Positions 42,529-50,488 of a stretch of DNA of 50,488 bases are shown piece by piece. The stretch lies in NCBI GenBank assembly GCA_030834125.1, contig JAURFW010000014.1:1-50488 (forward strand), read 5' to 3'. The stretch's first letter is position 1, and each line of letters starts with the position of its first letter. The notes under the pieces were generated by a model. It had not been told where the DNA came from. It searched no databases and saw only the letters and a program-made list of their open reading frames with translations. The position numbers and the translations under genes are program-made. Source of the stretch: Bacteroidota bacterium. GTDB lineage: Bacteria > Bacteroidota > Bacteroidia > NS11-12g > UBA955.

Positions 42529-45411
42529 TTAGAAACTTAAATTAATTGCCAAACTGAAACTCTTCTCTTGTGGAGGAGTTAAATACGTTATTGAACCACT
42601 CATATTTCTATCTGTTGCATTTTCAAAATCACGAGCAATTTCAGGATCCACCCCTGTATAATTTGTCCATGTCAATAAGTTAGTAGCTACAAACGTGATT
42701 TTTGCACTTTCAAACTTCCAACGCTCTAACATTTTCTTTGGAATTCTGTACGAAAATGAAACATTTCTTAATCTAACATAAGTACCGTCATGTAACCAAA
42801 GGTCGGTATTTATCCAAGGGGTTGTTGAACCGTGATTAAATGTATTAAGGGTCATTCTTGGAATAAGAGTTTCATCTCCCGGCTGTTGCCAGCGATCTAA
42901 TACTCTACGGTCCATATTCCAATCTGTTACTAACGACATTTGACGCTTCCAAGAACTTTCATAAATATTACCACCAATATTATAGTAGATATTTGCTGAA
43001 ACTTCCCAATTTTTATAACTAAACGTGTTTGAGAAATTACCAAATGCATCAGGTAAAATATTACCAACTGCAACACGATTAGATGGATCCCATTGCGTGG
43101 TAATGTTGCCATCAATATCATAATACAATGGAGCACCATTATTTTTATCGACTCCAGCATATCTAACTAGGAAGTTGGTACCCACAGGCTCACCAACAAC
43201 TACACGCGTGTCGTTTGTACCCCCACTAATAGCATCAGGTTGATATACCCCAATGCTCGTAATAGCATTCCAGTTTCTGGCAATGTTTAAATTAGAAGAC
43301 CACTTAAACTCTCGTGTTCTAACATTAATAGTTTTTAAACTGAATTCTAATCCTTGATTTTCAATAGTTCCTACATTATCATAGAAGCTACCAAATCCAA
43401 TGTGTGTTGGGATAGAAACATTCATAATAACATCTTTAGTATTCTTGCTGTAATAGGTTAATTCAGTACTCATCCTACCACGGAAGAATTGTGCTTCGAT
43501 TCCTGCATCAAAGTTTGTTGTAGATTCCCATCTAAGGTTAGGATTTTCTAAACGAGCTGGAGCAAGCATGGGTTGTCCATTATACAACGGTAAGTTTCCG
43601 CTTGGAGTAATAGTACCCCAACGTGCATAATTGTCAAAATTTGCATTACCAGATCTACCTATACCGGCACGAACCTTAAGGAAGCTAATGGATCTAATGT
43701 TTTTAATAAAATCCTCTTCACTTAATATATATCCTAAAGCGGCAGCAGGGAAGAAACCGTATCTATTATTGCTACCAAAACGACTACTTCCATCCCAACG
43801 CGAGGTCAATTGAATATTTAATTTTCCACCATAGTTATAGTTGAAACGTCCAAAGAAACTTAAAAACGCCCATTCATAAGGAGTATTGTAACGGCTTACC
43901 AATGCAGTATCTGGAATTGGGGTTTCATCAATTGGACCCATAGCATCAAAGTTTTCTACGTATTTACTTTCTGAATACGAGTTTTGATATTCGTTACCTA
44001 ACATTAAGCTAATACTGTGTTGATCGGATAATTTCTTATTCCAATCTGCAGTAACAAAATAGTTATAATTCCTAGTCCATCGAGGCCACCACTTTGCATT
44101 TCCATTTTGAGCATATGTAGGGGAGTAATACGTGATGAGTTTTGATGGTTCATACAAATACTCATTGTAATCCATATAATCCATACTCGCACTTGCATTT
44201 ATTGATAATTCAGGATTAATACGATATGAAGCACTCGCATTATTAATAGTTCTGACTTCGATAGATCTCCAATTCTTTAAATCACGAATAGTATGTAATC
44301 CCAATGGAGATAAGTAAGAACTAGAAGTAGAATCGTATATCGGATCTAAGGGATATATATTCAACATAGTACTCATGGCAGAACCCAATCCACCAGCCCA
44401 TGCCGCATCAACACGATTATTGGTACCTCTTGACAATGAGAGAGATAATTGGATATTTAAATCTTTCATTGGACGTATATCTGCATTTAAACGGTGACTC
44501 AAACGTTCATATGAATTTCCTTTTATGTAAGAACCATTATTGTCGTAAGTTGAAATGTCTTTAATAGCAATCCAGTTGTTCTTGTAATTAGTTCCTATAC
44601 TGTAATTCTGCTTTGTTCCAACGCCAATCATTTGGTCAATCCAATCGGTATTTACACCTTGTACATCATCCCAATCTAAACGAATTCCAATAGCACCAAG
44701 ATCTGGCTTGCCTACATTTCCGTCGTTATACCATGCTTCTTCGTAAAGCTGAAGCCACTCATCTCCGCTAAGCATATCCGGACGTTTCGTTGGAACCCCA
44801 ATGCCAAATCGAGTAGAAACATCGAACTTAAGACCATTTTTCTTGGCGCGTTTTGTGGTGATTAAAATTACACCATTAGCACCACGAGAACCATAAATAC
44901 TTGTTGCTGCCGCATCCTTTAAAATTTCGATATTTTCGATGTCTTCAGGATTAATACTGGCCAATGGGTTATTTGCGAATCCACCACCATAATTGTATCC
45001 ATTTGAGCGATTTAAAAAGTAATCTTGAGTAATCGGTATACCATCAATCACGTATAGCGGATCACCTGCTGCCGAAATAGACGCAGCACCACGAATACGA
45101 ATTAATGAAGCAGAACCGGCCATTCCACTTCCAACAATTACTTGAACTCCCGAAGCCTTACCTTGTAAAGAAGCTTCAAAACTTTGGGTTGGTAACTCGG
45201 TAATTTCTTTTCCGTTTACAGTGGAGATTGATCCAACGACATTTCTTCGATTTTGGCTACCGTAACCAATAATCACGACGTCCCCAACTCTCTCCACATC
45301 ATCAGGACCTTGTGCAGTGTCAGAATTCGTTTGTGCTCCAATAGGAAACACAAAGGTTAAACCCAATAACGACAAACACAAATTTCTGATCTTATGGTAG
45401 TTAATTTGCAT
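42529..45411 (-). CDS. SusC/RagA-family TonB-linked outer membrane transporter
   Basis: This is a 960-residue SusC homologue. A signal peptide (1-26, ending PIGAQ) is followed within about 20 residues by the TonB-box-like VERVGDVVIIGYG. The plug domain (about 50-190) carries LQGKASGVQV, PLYVIDGIPI and KDAAATSIYGSRGANGVILI. The 22-strand barrel ends in LAINLSF. The carboxypeptidase-like domain of about 80 residues that most SusC proteins carry before the plug is missing. It imports a ligand delivered by SusD using TonB energy. It heads the operon. No glycoside hydrolase, protease or regulator gene lies nearby, so the substrate is open. Confidence 0.96.
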   Translation of the reverse strand: MQINYHKIRNLCLSLLGLTFVFPIGAQTNSDTAQGPDDVERVGDVVIIGYGSQNRRNVVGSISTVNGKEITELPTQSFEASLQGKASGVQVIVGSGMAGSASLIRIRGAASISAAGDPLYVIDGIPITQDYFLNRSNGYNYGGGFANNPLASINPEDIENIEILKDAAATSIYGSRGANGVILITTKRAKKNGLKFDVSTRFGIGVPTKRPDMLSGDEWLQLYEEAWYNDGNVGKPDLGAIGIRLDWDDVQGVNTDWIDQMIGVGTKQNYSIGTNYKNNWIAIKDISTYDNNGSYIKGNSYERLSHRLNADIRPMKDLNIQLSLSLSRGTNNRVDAAWAGGLGSAMSTMLNIYPLDPIYDSTSSSYLSPLGLHTIRDLKNWRSIEVRTINNASASYRINPELSINASASMDYMDYNEYLYEPSKLITYYSPTYAQNGNAKWWPRWTRNYNYFVTADWNKKLSDQHSISLMLGNEYQNSYSESKYVENFDAMGPIDETPIPDTALVSRYNTPYEWAFLSFFGRFNYNYGGKLNIQLTSRWDGSSRFGSNNRYGFFPAAALGYILSEEDFIKNIRSISFLKVRAGIGRSGNANFDNYARWGTITPSGNLPLYNGQPMLAPARLENPNLRWESTTNFDAGIEAQFFRGRMSTELTYYSKNTKDVIMNVSIPTHIGFGSFYDNVGTIENQGLEFSLKTINVRTREFKWSSNLNIARNWNAITSIGVYQPDAISGGTNDTRVVVGEPVGTNFLVRYAGVDKNNGAPLYYDIDGNITTQWDPSNRVAVGNILPDAFGNFSNTFSYKNWEVSANIYYNIGGNIYESSWKRQMSLVTDWNMDRRVLDRWQQPGDETLIPRMTLNTFNHGSTTPWINTDLWLHDGTYVRLRNVSFSYRIPKKMLERWKFESAKITFVATNLLTWTNYTGVDPEIARDFENATDRNMSGSITYLTPPQEKSFSLAINLSF

Positions 45412-45459
45412 AATCTATAAATTTTCAGGCGGCAATTTAGCAAAAAAACTAATAAGTGT

Positions 45460-45467
45460 CAAAAATA
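45460..45467 (-). promoter_or_regulatory. Bacteroidota -7 box for the SusCD operon
   Basis: Read on the minus strand this is TATTTTTG, matching TAnnTTTG, 48 bases before the susC ATG. It gives a leader of about 40 bases, longer than those of other genes here. No -33 TTG is seen. Confidence 0.35.
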
Positions 45468-45534
45468 CATTTACTAAAAAATGATAATTTCTTAACTTTA
45501 TTTTCGACCGATGACTTTTACACATTATGGAGTT

Positions 45535-46728
45535 TTATTTCCAATTTTCTGGAATTATCCTGATTACGGTTCTAAAACCAATATCCTTTGATTTATAGTC
45601 TCCCCGTTTGAACTTAACACTACAAGGATCAAGGTAAAAGAAATCATCTGTCCAACTACCTCCTTTTACGGCGAAGTATTTATCAAGGTTATTTTTTCCA
45701 TGTAAGTATCCGGAGAGATCTTCTTCGGTGTAAGGAATATCTAAATTCATTACAATGCTTTTTTTCAAGGTGATGTACCATTCTACATCATTATAAAGGT
45801 GCCCCATTGCTTTGGTTGAAGTCCATTCCGCAACATTTCCAAATATATGTTTGACAGGGCCCGGTCCTGATTGAGATTCTAAGATATTATATCTTTTTGA
45901 TTCGAATTTTTTGAGATTAAGTAATCTTTCAGTTCGTTGAGTTTTAAAATTGATCAAGGGATGAGTCTTTAAGTAATTAAAGCAGATTATTTCATCATCT
46001 TCAGATTGTAACAAGTCAAAGCGATGCACCCCATCTTTTTTCGGTAGTGTTTTAAGCACAGAACTATCTGCATAGCAATGCTCAATTTGCGCTAACATGA
46101 ATTCAGCATCTGTAGGTATTTCAACAACTAATTTATACCCTTTTGGGATAAACTCGTTATATAAAAGGTTGAGCTGTAATTCTTTCCATTTGCAAAATTG
46201 TTGTGCCTGATATAGTCCAACTCCAACAACCGGGAAATTATTATATGCCGTGTGTTGGAAATAATAATCCTTGTACGTTGGTTGTTGATCTTCCTCGTCA
46301 CCATGTTCCCAAACTGTAGTATCAGGATAAACATATTTTCTTGTGACGCCGTGGTTTTTGAAAAAACCTATGCTTGTGTCAGTTATAAATTCTCTATATT
46401 CAAAATTGGTTATTTCGTGGTTCAATATAAAGAATGGGTTGAGTGCAAATTTCTTTGCCACGGTTCTTATTGTGTCGTAGCCCCATTGTTCCCAAATATC
46501 CAAAATAGTTGAATGTGAAGTTGGGTCTACGTAGTTTTCCGATAGGAATTTACTCAATGGATTAGTAGTATCATAGAGGCGAATACCCCTTGACGGGTAT
46601 TCATTATGATCGAGAAAATATTTTAGTTGAAATTTGGGATTAGGTAAATCAGGCTCTTGCGCAAATAAATCAAACGTACTCGTTGATAATATATAAAATA
46701 TTGATATTTTGATTAGTTTATTTATCAC
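45535..46728 (-). CDS. Secreted FGE-sulfatase-fold protein, GldJ/GldK-like
   Basis: The 397-residue product starts with GTG at 46728, overlapping the lptD stop (GTGA). The signal peptide ends STFDLFAQ with no lipobox cysteine. The mature part shows the formylglycine-generating-enzyme fold: HEITNFEYREFI (about 103-114), FPVVGVGLYQAQQFCKW, IPTDAEFMLA, FGNVAEWTST, VKGGSWTDDF and the closing IGFRTVIRI. The paired cysteines of true FGE are not evident, so it is probably structural, like the gliding/T9SS proteins GldJ and GldK/PorK. Those are lipoproteins; this one appears soluble and periplasmic. It shares an operon with lptD. Confidence 0.8.
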   Translation of the reverse strand: MINKLIKISIFYILSTSTFDLFAQEPDLPNPKFQLKYFLDHNEYPSRGIRLYDTTNPLSKFLSENYVDPTSHSTILDIWEQWGYDTIRTVAKKFALNPFFILNHEITNFEYREFITDTSIGFFKNHGVTRKYVYPDTTVWEHGDEEDQQPTYKDYYFQHTAYNNFPVVGVGLYQAQQFCKWKELQLNLLYNEFIPKGYKLVVEIPTDAEFMLAQIEHCYADSSVLKTLPKKDGVHRFDLLQSEDDEIICFNYLKTHPLINFKTQRTERLLNLKKFESKRYNILESQSGPGPVKHIFGNVAEWTSTKAMGHLYNDVEWYITLKKSIVMNLDIPYTEEDLSGYLHGKNNLDKYFAVKGGSWTDDFFYLDPCSVKFKRGDYKSKDIGFRTVIRIIPENWK

Positions 46729-49310
46729 ATTAATGCGGGATTAGAATAAACTCTTTTATTTAATTTTAAATCTTGCAATAGTCTGCTTACAGGCCTTAAG
46801 GTGAAAATCCATTGCTTACCATATCCAGTGGGTACCCAACTAAATTCTAATTGCCAGCAATGCAAATTTCTTACAACAGAAAACTGAGAACCAGCTACCA
46901 TTTTACTTCTTAAATCATAACCGGATTGGAATGCGATTTTCCAACCTTTTGTGATAGAAATATCACCTGAAAATGTAATTTGATTAGTGGAGATTTTATT
47001 ATCAGCCAAAGCAGATTCGTTATTATAGTTTACCATGTAGGCGAGATTAAGCGACCATGGTATATTGAAGTCATAATAGGCTTCCTTATTCTGATAAATT
47101 TGATATAACTCAGATTCCTCTTCTATTATTTTTTGCGTAGGCTTATTGTCTTTCTTTTTTTCTGTGAACATGTCGGGAGAAAGTCTAGCATTTAAATTCA
47201 AATTAGCATTTCTAAATCGCAATAATCCGTCATTTCTATTGAAATAGAATTCATTTAAAGTTCTACCAGATGCATCTCTATAGTAGGGGCTATATGTTGC
47301 ACTTGAATTGATTCTTAATACTTTAAACAATACAGTATTGAAACTCGCTCGTACATCGGAGAAGTTTAAACTGTCGGCATATAAATTATAGTTTCCACTT
47401 AAATTGAGTTGATCAATAATGTTGAATTTTTCGGATTTCTGTTTGCCCGTTGTGTCATTTAGGGGTTTGCGCTTGCCTTGAATGTTATTATTGAGTCCAT
47501 ATGTCAAAAATCCACTTTTGTTTTGTACTAAATTACCAACTGGGCTTGAAGAAAATAAACTGTATTCAATAAGTTTTCCAGCGCCATCAATGTATGTTCG
47601 ATTCCAATCTTTCTCTAACGGATTTATTTCTGGACTATAAGATAAGTTTATTGTGGGAGTTATAGTATGCCTGAGTGCCTCAATTCGGCCCCAATTAAGA
47701 TTGGTAAAAGTACCATAAATTTGAGTTTTGAATGAAGTTGAAAAGCTGTAAGCATATTGTCTAAAAAATCCAGTTGTATCTTTAGAGATAACAGAATTGG
47801 TATTTACATCGTATTCCTTTTTTTGACCTTTTAAGTGCCAGTTTTCACGATAATTTATACTCGGTGATAAATTTAAAATACCACTAAATAATTTTATATT
47901 AGTACTAATTGGAATATTATGTCTTAGCCCTGAAGCAAAATCATCAAAGGCTTGTTTGTATCTTTCAGAGAAAATAATAGTATCTTTTGTATATATTTTA
48001 TTATCCCAATTTCCGCTGTAACTTAATCGAATTTGTTGGTACCATTTATTATTACTACCTGTTTTTGAAGCAAATGGAGTTAAACTAGAAATTCCGACGT
48101 TAACCGCTGGTAGATCGAGTCTAAAATCCCCATTGGACGTATTTTGGGTGTGCCTTGCAGCCATCGATAAATTTAATTTATTATTGAAAAAAGATTTACC
48201 AAAATTAATACTAGATGTAAATTGATTATTTGAAAGGCTATTAATATCTCTACTATTTCTTTGGTTGAATCCGGATGTTACAATATTAATATTTCCTGAT
48301 AACCGAATACCTGGAATATTTTTTGGATCTATACTAAATTGAGACCTAATTGAAAAATCATTACTGTAGCCAAAATTAGGTGATGTTTCTTCCGCACCAT
48401 TTGAAAATCTACTAAATTGGAGTGCTAGAGTTCCTCTAAACTTATATCTCTTATAATATTGAGTATTAACTCCTAGTCGAAAATCTCCGTTTAAATATGC
48501 ATCAGAGTTAATTTGAAGGTCAGAAAATTGGCCTAATCCAATGTAATAACCAAAATTTTGAAGATAGAAACTTGAGTTTGCAGCATTGAAACCTAAACTT
48601 GGAAATAAGATACCGTCCCGTTGACCTTTCTTTAAAGGAGCAAGTCCAAAAGGCAGCGCAACGGGTGTGGGTATGCCTTGAATTATTAAATTAGCTGGCC
48701 CAAAAAGTGATTTATTGTTAGGAATAACTTTTACTGTACGAGCATTCAGATAGAAATGTGGAACATCAGCATCACAAGTTGTTATTTTACCGTTATTACC
48801 CGTGAAACTGCCATCCTTTAGTTTTAAAACAGCACCTAAATGAATATGTGCTTGGTCCTGTTTCATGCGCAAACCATAAACTTTCCCTTTACCAGATGTG
48901 CTATTATAGCGCATGCTGTCAGCCGTGAATCTTTCTCCTTTATCAGCTAAAATTGGCTTGTCGATATAATTATCATTTGTATCTCTCGTCCCTTTTGCGA
49001 ATAATTCCTTGGTTTTTAAATCAATCTGAACGAAATATGATTCTAATTCGGTTTCTGAAGTATTAATTTTTGCCTTATTATATAAATAGGCTTGCTTAGC
49101 ATTAAAATCCATCACCATGGAATCTGTAGCTTCGAACTCTATAATTTTCATTAAACCAGATTTCTTAATAGGATTGATTTTTATACTGTCCATTTGCTTG
49201 GACAACGTATCTGAAGTACTCACTTCAGCCGTGTCGCTTTGAGTTAAAGCAATACGTGGCATTAAAATCCACAACAAGGTTAGAATAGTAAAATTGATGC
49301 GTTTTAGCAT
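46725..49310 (-). CDS. lptD: LPS-assembly outer membrane protein LptD
   Basis: The 861-residue product has a signal peptide at 1-23 (ending RIALTQ), then an OstA-like beta-jellyroll (about 50-210) with MVMDFNAKQAYLYNKAKIN, DKGERFTADSMRYNSTSGKG and ITTCDADVPHFYLNARTVKV. A large barrel follows, with PVALPFGLAPLKKGQRDGIL at its start, the typical LptD insert motif. Together with LptE it places lipopolysaccharide in the outer leaflet. It is divergent from the amidase gene (62-base gap), an order also seen in other Bacteroidota. The FGE-fold gene follows with translational overlap. Confidence 0.9.
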   Translation of the reverse strand: MLKRINFTILTLLWILMPRIALTQSDTAEVSTSDTLSKQMDSIKINPIKKSGLMKIIEFEATDSMVMDFNAKQAYLYNKAKINTSETELESYFVQIDLKTKELFAKGTRDTNDNYIDKPILADKGERFTADSMRYNSTSGKGKVYGLRMKQDQAHIHLGAVLKLKDGSFTGNNGKITTCDADVPHFYLNARTVKVIPNNKSLFGPANLIIQGIPTPVALPFGLAPLKKGQRDGILFPSLGFNAANSSFYLQNFGYYIGLGQFSDLQINSDAYLNGDFRLGVNTQYYKRYKFRGTLALQFSRFSNGAEETSPNFGYSNDFSIRSQFSIDPKNIPGIRLSGNINIVTSGFNQRNSRDINSLSNNQFTSSINFGKSFFNNKLNLSMAARHTQNTSNGDFRLDLPAVNVGISSLTPFASKTGSNNKWYQQIRLSYSGNWDNKIYTKDTIIFSERYKQAFDDFASGLRHNIPISTNIKLFSGILNLSPSINYRENWHLKGQKKEYDVNTNSVISKDTTGFFRQYAYSFSTSFKTQIYGTFTNLNWGRIEALRHTITPTINLSYSPEINPLEKDWNRTYIDGAGKLIEYSLFSSSPVGNLVQNKSGFLTYGLNNNIQGKRKPLNDTTGKQKSEKFNIIDQLNLSGNYNLYADSLNFSDVRASFNTVLFKVLRINSSATYSPYYRDASGRTLNEFYFNRNDGLLRFRNANLNLNARLSPDMFTEKKKDNKPTQKIIEEESELYQIYQNKEAYYDFNIPWSLNLAYMVNYNNESALADNKISTNQITFSGDISITKGWKIAFQSGYDLRSKMVAGSQFSVVRNLHCWQLEFSWVPTGYGKQWIFTLRPVSRLLQDLKLNKRVYSNPALM

Positions 49311-49372
49311 TCAAGAACAATAATCGCGAAATTCGGCAATGTTTTTGTAGTGTACAAAATAGAATCAAACAA

Positions 49373-50209
49373 ATGAATCAAAATATCGGATATAAGGTAA
49401 CTAAAAGTCCTAGGTTTTTGAAAATAACGAGTTCAATAGTTCTGGCATTCTTGTTATTGATTGCCATGCCTGCTGCAAAAATGCCAAAAAGGAATATTAA
49501 TCAAGTTAAAACGATTGTACTTGATGCAGGTCATGGAGGTTCTGATCCTGGTTGTAATGGAGCAAATGAAATTTGGGAGAAGGAAGTAACTCTGGATGTT
49601 GTCCTTAAAGTGGGAAAGTTGCTATCCGAAAAAATGCCAGATGTTAAAGTATTGTATACTCGAACCACAGATAAAGCTTTGAAATTATCCGATAGACCTA
49701 ATTATGCAAATAAACAAGGGGCCGATTTATTCATTTCTGTTCATTGTAACGCAAATAACGACAATAGAGCAAAAGGAAGTGAAACCTATTTTATGGGATT
49801 GCATAAAGAGGAAGGTAACCTTAACGTAGCAAAACGAGAGAATTCAGCAATTACGTTTGAGTCAGACTATAGAAATAATGACTTGTATGGTGGATTTGAT
49901 CCGAATAGTCCTGAAAGTCATATTATTTTCTCCCTAGTCCAAAACGCATATTTGAATCAAAGCCTTCGACTTTCTTCTTACGTAGAGGAAGAAACTTCCA
50001 AACTCACCGAAATACGGTCAAGAGGGGTGAAGCAGGCGGGTTTTTTGGTGCTTTGGAAGACCTCAATGCCATCAATACTCATTGAGACTGGTTTTTTAAC
50101 AAATTCCGAAGATAGAGGATACTTAAAAACAGAAGTTGGACAATGGAATGTTGCCAATGGAATTTACAATGCCGTTGAAAGATATAAAAAACATATTGAA
50201 AAAAAGTGA
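49373..50209 (+). CDS. N-acetylmuramoyl-L-alanine amidase (Amidase_3)
   Basis: The 278-residue product has an N-terminal hydrophobic segment (about 19-36) serving as signal peptide or anchor. The Amidase_3 zinc site is complete: His54 in LDAGHGGSDPGC, Glu in EIWEKEVTLDV, His in FISVHCNAN and the catalytic Glu in ILIETGFLTN. It cleaves the amide bond between MurNAc and the stem peptide in the periplasm, for daughter cell separation or turnover. An insert around GGFDPNSPESHIIFSLVQNA covers the active-site region, where amidases of the AmiA/B/C class carry a regulatory helix. Activation by an FtsEX-type system (ftsX lies earlier in the window) is possible but not shown. Confidence 0.93.
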   Translation: MNQNIGYKVTKSPRFLKITSSIVLAFLLLIAMPAAKMPKRNINQVKTIVLDAGHGGSDPGCNGANEIWEKEVTLDVVLKVGKLLSEKMPDVKVLYTRTTDKALKLSDRPNYANKQGADLFISVHCNANNDNRAKGSETYFMGLHKEEGNLNVAKRENSAITFESDYRNNDLYGGFDPNSPESHIIFSLVQNAYLNQSLRLSSYVEEETSKLTEIRSRGVKQAGFLVLWKTSMPSILIETGFLTNSEDRGYLKTEVGQWNVANGIYNAVERYKKHIEKK

Positions 50210-50359
50210 GGTTCTGTTATTGTTTTTTGAGGTATTAATCACTGAATTGTAAGAAGTTTACAAATGTACCTTATTGTATTGTTATTAGGTAGGGATTTTC
50301 TGCAACGTTTTTCGTTTCTTGCATCCTAACAGATAAAATATAACGAAAAAGGAATATCT

Positions 50360-50488
50360 ATGAAATCAACAATTACTATGTTTAAAAAAGCGCTGATTTA
50401 CGGGGCCATGGCATTTGGATTCTTTACGACTCCGAATGTTCAGTCTCAGTCTATCTGCTCAGGCGCGATGGCTTATGGCTGCGGTAAC
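50360..50488 (+). CDS. N-terminus of a secreted protein, cut by the window end
   Basis: An ATG at 50360 opens a frame that runs to the last base without a stop (43 codons). It begins MKSTITMFKKALIYGAMAFG and has a hydrophobic core and a likely cleavage site after NVQSQ. The mature start SICSGAMAYGCGN resembles the Cys-rich opening of secreted Bacteroidota proteins with GEVED-like domains, but the fragment is too short to classify. An AGGA sequence lies about seven bases before the ATG, rare in this window. The 150 bases between the amidase and this gene hold no clear promoter box or hairpin. Confidence 0.7.
   Translation, partial: MKSTITMFKKALIYGAMAFGFFTTPNVQSQSICSGAMAYGCGN

Noticed and set aside
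45535-46728. Active sulfatase-modifying enzyme
   Set aside because: The fold is FGE-like but the paired active-site cysteines are not evident; a structural GldJ/GldK-like role fits better.

Overview
The window is a contiguous piece of a low-GC Bacteroidota chromosome. This rests on several lineage markers: a SusC/SusD pair, type IX secretion (T9SS) sorting domains of both type A and type B, a PorP/SprF protein, a fused SecDF, small Bacteroidota families (DUF3127, DUF3098, DUF4159), the near absence of Shine-Dalgarno sites, and TAnnTTTG promoter boxes. I cannot name the species. I see no tRNA, rRNA, CRISPR array, insertion sequence or prophage.

Layout. 1-747 holds the start of a histidine-degradation gene (ftcD, cut by the window edge). 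905-3388 is glmM-ychF. 3385-8967 is an envelope-signalling cluster: a divergent secreted protein with a predicted barrel, an ECF sigma factor, a membrane-anchored protein with a C-terminal barrel (probable anti-sigma), and a T9SS type A cargo. 8969-15368 has meaB and tsaD on the minus strand, divergent from tamB. 15402-18906 couples a MacB-type ABC permease to an outer membrane barrel receptor. 18946-19359 encodes a DUF3127 protein with an SSB-like acidic tail. 19442-24374 pairs a large type B T9SS adhesin-like protein with a PorP/SprF protein that carries a SPOR-like extension. 24390-26947 (minus) is the tightly packed ftsX-DUF3098-uppP-DUF4159 operon.

27045-32227 holds a DEDDy exonuclease, a second type B T9SS cargo and purL. 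32341-35445 is a hypothetical secreted protein, a PolX-like HhH/PHP protein whose polymerase site is lost, and a heptosyltransferase-family enzyme. 35527-39715 is secDF and lysA with clear terminators. 39762-45411 (minus) is a SusC-SusD-DUF5004-tandem Ig-like operon with no carbohydrate-active enzyme beside it. 45535-50209 has lptD plus a GldJ/GldK-like FGE-fold protein (minus) divergent from an N-acetylmuramoyl-L-alanine amidase. A truncated secreted protein starts at 50360.

Common theme. Much of the window builds or decorates the envelope: peptidoglycan and undecaprenyl precursors (GlmM, UppP, LysA), amidase and FtsX, LPS (LptD, GT9), outer membrane assembly (TamB), export (SecDF), T9SS cargos, and TonB-type receptors.

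The most notable signals are these. First, a TAnnTTTG box repeatedly ends only 3-5 nt before a start codon, suggesting leaderless mRNAs. Second, there is a PorP/SprF-SPOR partner for a PKD adhesin. Third, there is a sigma/trans-envelope barrel/T9SS cargo cluster. Fourth, the PolX homologue has lost all three polymerase aspartates while keeping its PHP site. No part could be checked against databases; all family assignments are from reading the sequence.
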